17,080 bases of DNA from Pseudothermotoga sp. Lineage in GTDB: Bacteria; Thermotogota; Thermotogae; Thermotogales; DSM-5069. The stretch is taken from assembly GCA_003510135.1 (NCBI GenBank), contig DOKY01000029.1, positions 1 through 17,080 on the forward strand. The letters are read 5' to 3'. Below, piece by piece: positions 7,640 to 15,029 of the stretch (position 1 is its first letter; every line of letters starts with the position of its first letter). The notes beneath the pieces are model-generated. The model was given only the letters and a program-made list of their open reading frames with translations, searched no databases and was not told where the DNA came from. A program made the position numbers and the translations under genes.

Positions 7640-9013
7640 TCAACAAGAAAGCTTCTCAGAGAGCTTCAAAGTGAGCTCTGCGAGTCGCTTTATCGAAACT
7701 TTCTCGAAACCCTTCACATACGTCTTCACACTGCCCTTCAAGGGCTCCGCCCAGCGATGCGGTATCAAGCTTGAGCCCGTCATTACACCTAAGATTGTAC
7801 CGACTTCTCCTGCGTTGCAGTCGACGTCGAAACCCATTTTCAGCACGATCTCCATAGTCTCGTCGAATTTGCCTTCACCAAACCAGAGCGCTGTTACGAC
7901 ACAACAAACGTTCGGATAAACGTGGATCCAGTTGTAGTTCCTGAACTTTTCTTCGACCCAGTCTCTGACCTGTCTCCAGGTACGACAGCTTCTGCACCAA
8001 TCTATGGTTTTTCTCAAAACGTTTGCAAACTCACTCCGCTCGGGAAGGTAATCCAGAGATTTCAGAACGAGTTCTCTCGGATCTTTAAACACGAACGCGA
8101 GCGATGTGAGCACAGCGCTGTGCATTCCACCGTAAACACCGTTACCAGAGTGGGAGATGATCGAATCCATGTGTGCAAGTTGTGCGGCTTCGTAAGGTTT
8201 TCCTGGACGAAGAAGACCGTAGAGCATGCACCTCATCTGAGCGCCGATCCACTCTTGGAAGGGATTTCTGAATCTGCCGGAATCCGGTGGGAAAATGCCT
8301 CTTTTGAGGTTCTCGAGTGCGATGTACTCAGCACTCCAACCGAACGGGATATGTTTCAGCCAGAACAAACCGATTTGCCTTGAAGATGGTTTTCTCAAAC
8401 GAGAAAGAGCCTCGATCGCCACAATCTCGTAAACAATGTCGTCGTTGTAGCCACCCTCTTCTTCAACGTATTTTGTAAGATCTTCTCTGGAAACGAATTC
8501 GAGCTGCTTACCAAAGAAGCCTTCGAACTTGGTACCCATGCTCGCGGCACTGATCTGCCCCAGCCATCCTCCGAGCACAGAATCGTACAGACGGGAAGCT
8601 TCGACGTCGAAGTTCTCATGAGAGATCCGCGCCGATACTTCCTTCCAGGAGAGGGGGCGTTCGAACGTGTGATAGGGATGATCTTTCAAAATCGGTGCTC
8701 GAGACAGCTCATCGAATATCAACGCTGTTGTCGCTCTGAGATGCTCGAGCTCTCCCTCCTCAAAGTGTTTCAGACCCTCGTCGAAAAGCTTCTCCGCGCG
8801 CGACACGTCCCGTCCCATGTTTTCCACAGACTGTATCGCACCTGCGATGAGACACTCGGGAGCTCCGGAACCAGGAACCCTGCTGGACCAGAACATGGAT
8901 ACCAAATCCTTCGGGAAGATCTCGTACTCTCCCATCGATTCCCATTCGGATCGCCAGTTCAAATCGGGCTTTGCGTTTCTTCTGAGCTCGTGTTCGTACC
9001 GCCAGGCCTTCAC
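7640..9013 (-). CDS. ADP-ribosylglycohydrolase-family protein
   Basis: A 457-residue protein with a roughly 145-residue N-terminal extension and a C-terminal ADP-ribosyl-GH (ARH/DraG-like) domain. The domain opens with SVLGGWLGQISAASMGTKFE. It continues with YNDDIVYE (N190, D191, D192) and HSGNGVYGGM, and has FDVDCNAGEVGTILG (D396, D398, C399, N400) near the end. This agrees with the paired acidic motifs that bind two metal ions in the superfamily, with Cys where Thr or Ser is common. Superfamily members hydrolyse N-glycosidic bonds to ADP-ribose or related ribosides. Being last in a nucleoside-type importer run suggests a nucleoside-derived substrate rather than protein de-modification; this is inference. 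The GTG at 9013 overlaps the permease stop (GTGA) with AAGGAGG upstream. A longer open frame extends into the permease gene but is not used. Confidence 0.87.
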   Translation of the reverse strand: MKAWRYEHELRRNAKPDLNWRSEWESMGEYEIFPKDLVSMFWSSRVPGSGAPECLIAGAIQSVENMGRDVSRAEKLFDEGLKHFEEGELEHLRATTALIFDELSRAPILKDHPYHTFERPLSWKEVSARISHENFDVEASRLYDSVLGGWLGQISAASMGTKFEGFFGKQLEFVSREDLTKYVEEEGGYNDDIVYEIVAIEALSRLRKPSSRQIGLFWLKHIPFGWSAEYIALENLKRGIFPPDSGRFRNPFQEWIGAQMRCMLYGLLRPGKPYEAAQLAHMDSIISHSGNGVYGGMHSAVLTSLAFVFKDPRELVLKSLDYLPERSEFANVLRKTIDWCRSCRTWRQVRDWVEEKFRNYNWIHVYPNVCCVVTALWFGEGKFDETMEIVLKMGFDVDCNAGEVGTILGVMTGSSLIPHRWAEPLKGSVKTYVKGFEKVSIKRLAELTLKLSEKLSC

Positions 9014-9900
9014 GAAGTTTTCAACCTCCTTGCGTAACTGTACAGTACAAAAAGCGTTGCAACGTACGGAAGCATGGCCGTGAATTGGGGTGGTACATCG
9101 TAGCGCTGTAGCAACATACCCAAATTTTCCAGAAGGCCGAAGGCAAGCGACATCAGCATGATTGGCACAGGTCTGCCACGGACCAGAATGATGATCGCAA
9201 GGGATATCCATCCACGACCGTTGGACATGTTCTCAGAGAAGAGTGTTACGTATCCGAGCGAGAGATAAACGCCTGCCAAGGCAGAGAAGATTCCACAGAG
9301 CACCGCACTCCAGAACTTGAGTCTGCCGATGCTCAAACCGACGGAAGCGACGGCGGCTGGCTCTTCTCCGGTGGCCCTCAGTCTCAGGCCGAACTTGGTT
9401 TGGTACAAAACCACGTGGCAGACGAAGGCAGCCAGCACGGCGACGAAAACGAGGAAAGGATGTGAAGACAAAACCGCTCCGAGAAAGGGAATCTTCTCGA
9501 CTACAGGCAGTCTGACTCTTGGGATGGGTGGTATGGTCTGCGAGATAAAGGCACCCTTGACCTGGAAGGTGGCTCTCAACGAATAAGTTGTCCATCCCAG
9601 AGCGAGCATATTTATGCCTATTCCTGTTATGAACTCGTCGACCTTCAAAACGATCGCCAGCAGCGAGAAAATGCCCGCCAGAATAAGGCCACTCAACAGC
9701 GCAAACAGCACACCGTACAGCCAGTGTCCAAACCTGTACGCACCATAGACCGCGTAATAAGCGCCCATCAACATCATGCCTTCCATCGCGATGTTGAAAA
9801 CGTTGGCGTGGTAGCTGAACATGCCACCCAACGCTGCCAGAGCTATCGGTGTTGCACTGCTCAACGCTGCATGGAGAAGTTGAACAACGATCGCACCCAC
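9010..9900 (-). CDS. ABC transporter permease (second, NupC/YufQ-like)
   Basis: Integral membrane protein of 296 residues in the BPD_transp_2 family (RbsC-like), with about eight hydrophobic segments. The stretch ALGGMFSYHANVFNIAMEGM near residues 23-42 is typical of the second permease of BmpA/NupABC-type nucleoside importers. A cytoplasmic coupling region follows KFGLRLRATGEEPAAVASVG, with its conserved RATGE-x-P-x-AA pattern. It would pair with the 348-residue permease to form the pore. The GTG start at 9900 is one base after the upstream stop, with GGTGAAG as ribosome binding site. The 3' end encodes the Shine-Dalgarno for the hydrolase gene and overlaps its start. Confidence 0.93.
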   Translation of the reverse strand: MGAIVVQLLHAALSSATPIALAALGGMFSYHANVFNIAMEGMMLMGAYYAVYGAYRFGHWLYGVLFALLSGLILAGIFSLLAIVLKVDEFITGIGINMLALGWTTYSLRATFQVKGAFISQTIPPIPRVRLPVVEKIPFLGAVLSSHPFLVFVAVLAAFVCHVVLYQTKFGLRLRATGEEPAAVASVGLSIGRLKFWSAVLCGIFSALAGVYLSLGYVTLFSENMSNGRGWISLAIIILVRGRPVPIMLMSLAFGLLENLGMLLQRYDVPPQFTAMLPYVATLFVLYSYARRLKTS

Positions 9901-9901
9901 A

Positions 9902-10948
9902 TCACTTCACCAGCTTGCCGAGTTCTCGTTTTGCCCTGAGCCAGTCGGTGAGGCTGGCAATGCCAGAGCGCGTCCCAACAAGTGTGAGCACTATTATTGA
10001 TTGCAGGAACATCACAAACTCCGAGGGTACGGATGTCTCAAACTCCATACCCACTGCCCCGTTCTTCAAAAAACCCATGAAGAGAGCGTAGAAGAACGTC
10101 TGGAAAACCCCGTTGTTCGCCATGATCGCGATCATAACACCGTCCCAACCGAAGTTCGCGCCTATTCCCTTCGTGAACCTGTGTTGAGTACCGTTAAGTA
10201 TCAGCAGCGCACCGGCAAGACCTGAGAGAAAACCGCTGAAAAGTAAGATCAAGGTCGTGTCGCTCTCCACATCGCACCCGCCAACTGTGGCGAAGAGTTT
10301 GTTGTAACCCATCATGCGTGCTTCGTAACCCTGCCAGGTTCTCCACGCGAACCACCAGCACAAAAAGACCATGAAGAAAGCGACGAAGAACGCAACGTTC
10401 ACGCCGAAGACGCCCGTCATGAAGTACTCGGGTCTGATCAAACGCGTTGCCGGCACATAGGCTTTCGGGTCCAGGAAAGGGTAAGTTGCCAGATATAGCG
10501 TCATGTACTCGGCCAGGAAGTTGAGCATCAGCGTGGAGATGAACTCATCCATTCTGTACCTTCGTTTGAAAAACGCCGCAAGCCCGGCCCAGGCCGCGCC
10601 AGCAAGTCCTCCGAGGATTGCCAACAAAGGAACGGCCAGCCAACTTGGCAACCTCAGATACACCCCAAGCACCGCACACACCAGAGCACCCCAGAGAAAC
10701 TGGCCGTGTTGACCAAGGTTCACGACACCAGACATGAAGGCGATAGAGGCTGAAAGACCGGTCAGTATCAGTGGAAAAGCTGCGTTCAAGGTGTTGGAGA
10801 AGGAAAACCAGGAACCCAAACCGTACTGGTAGAGCGCACCGTAGACCTCAAACGGAGAACTGCGATGCAGAAGGATGAAAATCGCCGCCACCAAGAAGGC
10901 GAATACTATCGCGAGGATCGTTTGAAGGATGGGCCTCACATGGTTCAC
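9902..10948 (-). CDS. ABC transporter permease (first, NupB/YufP-like)
   Basis: Integral membrane protein of 348 residues, BPD_transp_2 family, with roughly nine to ten hydrophobic segments. The pattern SASIAFMSGVVNLGQHGQFLWGA (about 63-86) marks the first permease of the nucleoside-type importer. WQGYEARMMGYN (about 208-219) matches the coupling loop that contacts the ATPase. TKGIGANFGWDGVMIAIMANN is characteristic of the YufP group. The GTG start at 10948 overlaps the stop of the ATPase gene (GTGA), preceded by GGGGGTAAG. It is separated from the next permease gene by a single base, so 1:1 translation is likely. Confidence 0.93.
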   Translation of the reverse strand: MNHVRPILQTILAIVFAFLVAAIFILLHRSSPFEVYGALYQYGLGSWFSFSNTLNAAFPLILTGLSASIAFMSGVVNLGQHGQFLWGALVCAVLGVYLRLPSWLAVPLLAILGGLAGAAWAGLAAFFKRRYRMDEFISTLMLNFLAEYMTLYLATYPFLDPKAYVPATRLIRPEYFMTGVFGVNVAFFVAFFMVFLCWWFAWRTWQGYEARMMGYNKLFATVGGCDVESDTTLILLFSGFLSGLAGALLILNGTQHRFTKGIGANFGWDGVMIAIMANNGVFQTFFYALFMGFLKNGAVGMEFETSVPSEFVMFLQSIIVLTLVGTRSGIASLTDWLRAKRELGKLVK

Positions 10949-12462
10949 GCGCTTACCCCCAGCATGTGATAACCGACGACGGTTTTGTCAACGGTTCGAG
11001 GATCCAGCTCGGCCACAATGCGGCCCGAGCGCATCACGTAGATCCTGTCGGAAAGATCCATCAGCTCGTCCAAATCCGCACTCACAAGTAACACGGCCTT
11101 GCTGGAGTCTCTCAGCATGAGCACCTGATCTCGCAGGTACTGCGTCGAGGCCACGTCAAGACCCCTAGTGGGCTGGTCCAGCAGGATGAGCTGTCTGTTC
11201 AGAGATATCTCCCTCGCGACGACCACCTTCTGTTGGTTACCACCCGATAGGTTCTGAACTTTCTCGAAAGGGCCCCTGCAAACGATTTCGAAATCTTTTA
11301 TGAGTCGGGAAGCAAAATCTTTCGCCACAGATTTATCGAGCAACCATTTTCTCCTCAACGGAGGATTCATGTGGTGTGTCATGATGAGATTTTCCATGAT
11401 AGTGGCCTTGAGTGCGAGTCCCACGTTCTTTCTGTCCTGCGGTACGTAGGCTATGAAAGCGCGTCTCTGTCTTGGATCAAGGTTCGTCACGTCTTCACCC
11501 ATGATCTTTATGCTACCTGAGGTCGGTTTTCTCAGGCCGATCAAAACCTCGATCAGTTCGTTCTGACCGTTTCCCTCCACACCTGCGATTCCCACAACTT
11601 CGCCTGCGTGCACGGTGAGATTCACACCATCAAGGAGTTTCTTCCCGCTGGTTCTATCGACCAATGACAGGTCCTTCACCACCAGGACAGGATCACCTGC
11701 GGGCCGGCGAGCTTTGATCGAAACGAGCTCAATCCTCTTACCAACCATCATCTCTGCGAGCTGGGCAGCGCTGATGCTTCCATCGTTCTTAACGGTGGCG
11801 ATCTTCTCGCCCTTTCTGAGGACGGTGATTCTGTCGGAGATCTTCAGGACCTCGTCCAGCTTGTGACTGACGAATACGATCGTTTTTCCTCTTTCTCTTA
11901 GTTTGAACATCTCATCGAAGAGCTCCTCGCTCTCCTGGGGTGTGAGGGCTGCAGTGGGCTCGTCCAGGATCAAGATGTCCACGTTTCTGTAAAGTTGCTT
12001 GAGTATCTCCACCTTTTGACGTCCCGCAACGGAGAGTTCTTGCGTTATGGCGTCCACGTCAACGTTCAAGCCAAACCTTTCCGCAAGCTGTTTGACCATC
12101 TGTGAGGATTTCTGTGGCTGAAGAAGACCGAAACGGGATGGCTCCGAACCGAGAACCACGTTTTCGTACACCCTCAAAGAACCAACCAGCGCGAGCTCCT
12201 GGTGGACCATACCTATTCCGAGCCGTGCGGCCACGACCGGGCTGTTGATCTGCACTCTCTGTCCGTTCACGCGTATCTCACCGAACGAGGGCCTGATCAG
12301 GCCCGAGAGGATCTTCATCAGCGTGGATTTCCCTGCTCCGTTTTCTCCAACCAATGCGTGTATCTCACCGCGCTCGAGCGAGAAATCCACATGCTTGAGC
12401 GCCACCACGTTCGGTGGATAGACCTTGCATATATCGATCATCTCAACGAGCAAAACCGTCAC
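10945..12462 (-). CDS. Double-domain ABC transporter ATPase (NupA/YufO-like)
   Basis: Cytoplasmic motor of the importer: two ABC domains fused in 505 residues, as in RbsA and YufO. Domain 1 has a full Walker A GENGAGKST (39-47) and Walker B DEPTAAL (167-173), but a degenerate signature LSVAGRQ (143-149). Domain 2 has a degenerate P-loop GVEGNGQNE (294-302), a canonical LSGGNQQ (405-411) and LLDQPTRGLD (427-436), where Gln replaces the catalytic Glu. This asymmetry is normal for the family and implies one active ATP site. The GTG at 12462 begins one base after the upstream gene's stop. A TTG at 12453 has a better placed Shine-Dalgarno (GAGGTG) and gives the more usual N-terminus, so the true start may be there. 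Confidence 0.95.
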   Translation of the reverse strand: MTVLLVEMIDICKVYPPNVVALKHVDFSLERGEIHALVGENGAGKSTLMKILSGLIRPSFGEIRVNGQRVQINSPVVAARLGIGMVHQELALVGSLRVYENVVLGSEPSRFGLLQPQKSSQMVKQLAERFGLNVDVDAITQELSVAGRQKVEILKQLYRNVDILILDEPTAALTPQESEELFDEMFKLRERGKTIVFVSHKLDEVLKISDRITVLRKGEKIATVKNDGSISAAQLAEMMVGKRIELVSIKARRPAGDPVLVVKDLSLVDRTSGKKLLDGVNLTVHAGEVVGIAGVEGNGQNELIEVLIGLRKPTSGSIKIMGEDVTNLDPRQRRAFIAYVPQDRKNVGLALKATIMENLIMTHHMNPPLRRKWLLDKSVAKDFASRLIKDFEIVCRGPFEKVQNLSGGNQQKVVVAREISLNRQLILLDQPTRGLDVASTQYLRDQVLMLRDSSKAVLLVSADLDELMDLSDRIYVMRSGRIVAELDPRTVDKTVVGYHMLGVSA

Positions 12463-12463
12463 C

Positions 12464-13453
12464 TCAAGGCCTGTACGGTTCTACCTTTATCTCTCCGCTG
12501 GCCACCTTGTTCTGTATGTCAATGATCTTTTCAATCACGCTCTCAGGCAGTATTTTTCTTGTGTATTCGTCGATTGCAAGGCCCACCATGCCTTCCTTCA
12601 CACCGAAGCTGTAGACCTTCCCGCGCTCGAAGGTCCCATCGAGGATCATCTTGAATACGGTATAGATCGACTTACCAACTTCCTTGAGATCGCTCGTGAT
12701 CACACGCCCTGGGACCAGTGGATTCTGATTGCTGTCCACACCAATGGCATACTTACCAACTTCCTTGGCGGCCTGAAGAACGCCAAAACCTGTGAGCGCA
12801 GCGATCTGAAAAACCACGTCGGCACCTTCCGCGTAAAGCTGGAGCGCAGCCTGCTTGCCCTTCGCCGGATCGTCCCATGTACCGACGTAGATCACCTTCA
12901 CCTGAACTTCCGGATCGATGTACTTCGCGCCCTGCTCGTATCCGTAGACGAAGGATCTTATCACTATGTCGTCGTCACCACCGACAGCTCCGATAATTTT
13001 CTGCGGATTGATGCCAGCCAGATCTGTCATCGTCGTGACCATGGCCGCAACAACACCCGCAAGGAAGGCACCTTCCTCTTCACGGTAGTCAACACTGGAG
13101 ATGATGCCTTTTTCGTCCTGCACAACGGTGTCGATGTTCACCCAGATCTTGTTTGGGAACTTCATCGCGACCTGCTTGAGTTCTTCCTCGAAACCGTAGG
13201 ATATGACGAAGATCACATCCGCCCATTGTGCTGCCGTCACCAAGCTCGGATAGTAGAGCGAAGGATCGAAGTTGCATTCTATGACCCTTGTCTGAACCTT
13301 GAAGTCTTCCTCAAGCTTCTTGATCCCCGCATACCCGGAATCGTAGAAAGACTGGTCTCCGAGTGAACCGTTTATCACGTACGCCACGCGACTCGGTTTG
13401 GCAAGCAAGAGCGTCGAAAGCAACAGAACGACCAGAAAGAGGAACTTCTTCAT
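12464..13453 (-). CDS. BMP/PnrA-family substrate-binding protein (nucleoside-type)
   Basis: Exported binding protein of 329 residues. Residues 1-18 (MKKFLFLVVLLLSTLLLA) are a Sec signal peptide with likely cleavage at LLA-KP. No lipobox cysteine is present, so unlike the lipoprotein BmpA/PnrA of many bacteria it would be released or held without a lipid anchor. The mature protein starts with the family pattern VAYVINGSLGDQSFYDSGY. It carries QIAALTGFGVLQAA and GVDSNQNPL, which match the PnrA/BMP fold. Known members bind purine or other nucleosides. The start ATG at 13453 has AGGAGGTG seven bases upstream; an in-frame extension to 13504 lacks support. It lies 25 bases downstream of the ecfT stop. 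Confidence 0.93.
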   Translation of the reverse strand: MKKFLFLVVLLLSTLLLAKPSRVAYVINGSLGDQSFYDSGYAGIKKLEEDFKVQTRVIECNFDPSLYYPSLVTAAQWADVIFVISYGFEEELKQVAMKFPNKIWVNIDTVVQDEKGIISSVDYREEEGAFLAGVVAAMVTTMTDLAGINPQKIIGAVGGDDDIVIRSFVYGYEQGAKYIDPEVQVKVIYVGTWDDPAKGKQAALQLYAEGADVVFQIAALTGFGVLQAAKEVGKYAIGVDSNQNPLVPGRVITSDLKEVGKSIYTVFKMILDGTFERGKVYSFGVKEGMVGLAIDEYTRKILPESVIEKIIDIQNKVASGEIKVEPYRP

Positions 13454-13478
13454 GCACGACACCTCCTGAAAAGTAATT

Positions 13479-14231
13479 TTACCACCGTAGGAACTTTGAG
13501 ACAAACAACAAAGTGATCATCAGTAAGGGCAAAGAATCGGGCCAGGACAGTTTCAAAGGTTTGTAGAGTGTCGGCTTGCTGGAAATACCGTACTTTCTCA
13601 TCTCCAGAGATACAGACAGAGATTCTGCGCGCTTGAGGCTGAAGAAAAGCATCGGTACAACTATGGACTCGAGAGACTTCAACACCTTCTGAGGGTTCTT
13701 CGTCCGCCAGGTTTGGCCGCGAAGAGTTTGCGCCGTTCTGATTTTTTCCATTTGTTCAAAGAGGATCGGTATCTGCACGAGGGCGAGCATGATCATCAGC
13801 GAGATTTTTCGCGCAACCTTTTTCATGCCCAGGCCTCTAAGGATGACTTCAAAAGCCCTTGCGAGCGTCACGTTAGAGGTCGTTCTGAAGACGAGTGAGG
13901 TTGCCAAGATGCTGAAGCTCACAAGAAGAACTGATCTCGATGCCCGAACTAGCAAGCTCGTGAGATTCGCGCTGGCAAACGGAATGGTTTGCACAAAAAA
14001 GATGATCAGCAAAAGCCATTTGAATTTCAACAGATCGTGCAGAAAGATCCTTAGGCCAACCTTTGACAGTAACATCAAGATCAACAGCGTCGAGAAAAGT
14101 GTGATACAATAAAAAGCAGAACGCGAAGTAAAGAAAAGTGCCAAGGCCACGATGAGATACACGATCTTGAGCACGGGATTGATCGCGTGGACCAGTGAGT
14201 TTCTGTAAGTGTATTTGCCGAAGCCGTCCAA
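13479..14231 (-). CDS. ecfT: EcfT-type transmembrane component of an ECF transporter
   Basis: Energy-coupling-factor T component (CbiQ family), the membrane protein that links two ABC ATPases to a vitamin- or metal-binding S component. The 250 residues have about six hydrophobic segments (near 17-36, 40-58, 69-86, 92-115, 143-159 and 233-248). The two coupling motifs that touch the ATPases are visible: AQTLRG (167-172) and, less canonical, SLEMRKYG (208-215), where MRK replaces the usual ARG or ARS. No EcfA or S component gene is nearby, so it may serve several S components (group II). The TTG start at 14231 is supported by GGTGATC, a seven-base match to the anti-Shine-Dalgarno. It is the first gene of the minus-strand run. 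Confidence 0.9.
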   Translation of the reverse strand: MDGFGKYTYRNSLVHAINPVLKIVYLIVALALFFTSRSAFYCITLFSTLLILMLLSKVGLRIFLHDLLKFKWLLLIIFFVQTIPFASANLTSLLVRASRSVLLVSFSILATSLVFRTTSNVTLARAFEVILRGLGMKKVARKISLMIMLALVQIPILFEQMEKIRTAQTLRGQTWRTKNPQKVLKSLESIVVPMLFFSLKRAESLSVSLEMRKYGISSKPTLYKPLKLSWPDSLPLLMITLLFVSKFLRW

Positions 14232-14250
14232 GAGATCACCACGCAGCCAT

Positions 14251-14277
14251 TAAAGTTTTCTTTCACACGGACGATTA
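14251..14277 (+). promoter_or_regulatory. Sigma-28 (FliA) promoter of the flgM-flgN-flgK operon
   Basis: TAAAGTTT (14251-14258) is an exact match to the sigma-28 -35 consensus. It is followed by exactly 11 bases and then GACGATTA (14270-14277), which matches GCCGATAA at six of eight positions. Transcription would start near 14284, only about 16 bases before the flgM ATG, with the Shine-Dalgarno GAGGAGGG between. The downstream genes are classic sigma-28-dependent late flagellar genes. Confidence 0.85.
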
Positions 14278-14279
14278 TA
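14274..14279 (-). promoter_or_regulatory. -10 element (TATAAT) for the ecfT-transporter run
   Basis: Read on the minus strand, 14279-14274 is a perfect TATAAT. Transcription would start near 14267, giving a leader of about 36 bases before the TTG of ecfT. I cannot see a good -35 hexamer at 16-18 bases. It overlaps the sigma-28 -10 element of flgM on the other strand by four bases. Confidence 0.5.
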
Positions 14280-14299
14280 CAAAACGAGGAGGGAAGTTC

Positions 14300-14560
14300 A
14301 TGCAGGAGATCAATGGCGTCGGGAGGCCATCTCAGATCCAGCAACCAGCCCCTCCGGAGAAGACCGAAAGAAAGCCCCGCACCGAAGGCGAGTCCCTGAA
14401 GGTTGAGGAGAAACTGAATGTCGTCGAGCTACTGAAAGAAGCGAAAGAAACTCCAGAAGTACGTGAAAAACTCGTAGAACAGCTCAAAAATGCGATAGAG
14501 CAGGGCATCTACACGATCGATCCGGAGAGGATAGCAAAGCACATAATGAGGCAGCTGTGA
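14300..14560 (+). CDS. flgM: Anti-sigma-28 factor FlgM
   Basis: Small cytoplasmic inhibitor of the flagellar sigma factor FliA, exported through the completed hook-basal body to release sigma-28. The 86 residues have the family layout. A proline- and charge-rich disordered N-terminal half is followed by a C-terminal sigma-binding helical region, TPEVREKLVEQLKNAIEQGI then YTIDPERIAKHIMRQL. The latter matches the common VDPEKIAEKML ending. The ATG at 14300 is placed by the strong GAGGAGGG upstream; in-frame sequence further upstream runs through the promoter and is not translated. It is first in its operon behind a sigma-28 promoter, so it is under negative feedback by its own product. Confidence 0.93.
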   Translation: MQEINGVGRPSQIQQPAPPEKTERKPRTEGESLKVEEKLNVVELLKEAKETPEVREKLVEQLKNAIEQGIYTIDPERIAKHIMRQL

Positions 14561-14564
14561 TTTC

Positions 14565-15023
14565 ATGGAACGGTTGCTTTCGATCCTCGAAAAAGAGGAA
14601 CGTGTTTTGCTGCAAATTGAAGACGAGCTCGCACGGTGCGAGCGTTTTTTGTTGAAAAAGGATGTTTCTCTCATCGAGGAAGGGCTCGTTCGACTCGAAG
14701 ATCTCCTTGAGGAGTTTTCGCGACTCGAGAACAATCGCATGGACCTCTTTGAAGCGCTGAAACGAGAACTCGGAGTCAGTGAAACGACAAGCTTTTTCGA
14801 TTTCTGCAAACAGGATTCCACCCTTATGGAAAGGTTGTTCAGGCTGGTCGATCACCTCAAGGACCTTTCGCACAGGATCGAAAGGATTCGCAGCCTGTCA
14901 GAATTTCACCAAGCGTATTTCGATTTCCTGAAAAAGCTTTTGAACCCTCCTTCCCTCTCAACCTACGATTCCAAAGCCCGCCTCGGCTCGGAGGAAAGAA
15001 GAAGTTTCAAGGCAGAAAGCTGA
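14565..15023 (+). CDS. flgN: FlgN-type flagellar export chaperone
   Basis: Helical cytoplasmic protein of 152 residues, the size of FlgN, which escorts FlgK and FlgL to the flagellar export gate. Residues 1-75 and 90-132 are long amphipathic helices rich in Glu, Arg and Leu (for example ILEKEERVLLQIEDELARCE). The C-terminal STYDSKARLG resembles the conserved Y-x-x-x-G ending of FlgN. Sequence conservation in this family is weak, so the call depends strongly on position: 4 bases after flgM and directly before flgK, the usual order. The ATG at 14565 has only a modest ribosome binding site (GTGAT), and coupling to flgM is likely. Confidence 0.85.
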   Translation: MERLLSILEKEERVLLQIEDELARCERFLLKKDVSLIEEGLVRLEDLLEEFSRLENNRMDLFEALKRELGVSETTSFFDFCKQDSTLMERLFRLVDHLKDLSHRIERIRSLSEFHQAYFDFLKKLLNPPSLSTYDSKARLGSEERRSFKAES

Positions 15024-15029
15024 TCTGCC
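15011..15029 (+). other. Small hairpin across the flgN stop codon
   Basis: GGCAGA (15011-15016) and TCTGCC (15024-15029) form a perfect 6-base-pair stem with a 7-base loop that contains the flgN stop codon. It is followed by GATAAAAC, not by a T-tract, so it is not an intrinsic terminator. It could affect mRNA processing or translational uncoupling before flgK; this is only a suggestion. The remaining 54 bases up to flgK are purine-rich and end in the flgK ribosome binding site. Confidence 0.4.

Noticed and set aside
7647..7666. Imperfect inverted repeat AAGCTTCTC/AGAGAGCTT near the end of the hydrolase gene as a terminator
   Set aside because: The stem is short and interrupted, lies inside the coding region and is not followed by a T-tract on the minus strand.
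9014..9211. N-terminal extension of the hydrolase to base 9211
   Set aside because: It would overlap the permease gene by about 200 bases and reads as an out-of-frame translation of conserved membrane-protein sequence. The GTG at 9013 with GTGA overlap is far better.
12425..13366. A 313-codon open frame on the plus strand opposite the BMP-type binding protein gene
   Set aside because: It is a shadow of the minus-strand gene: the encoded sequence shows no recognisable domain, it has no good ribosome binding site, and the opposite strand encodes a clear conserved protein with signal peptide.
13454..13504. A 17-residue upstream extension of the binding protein
   Set aside because: It would put sequence before a clean signal peptide and overlap ecfT; the ATG at 13453 has an ideal AGGAGGTG.
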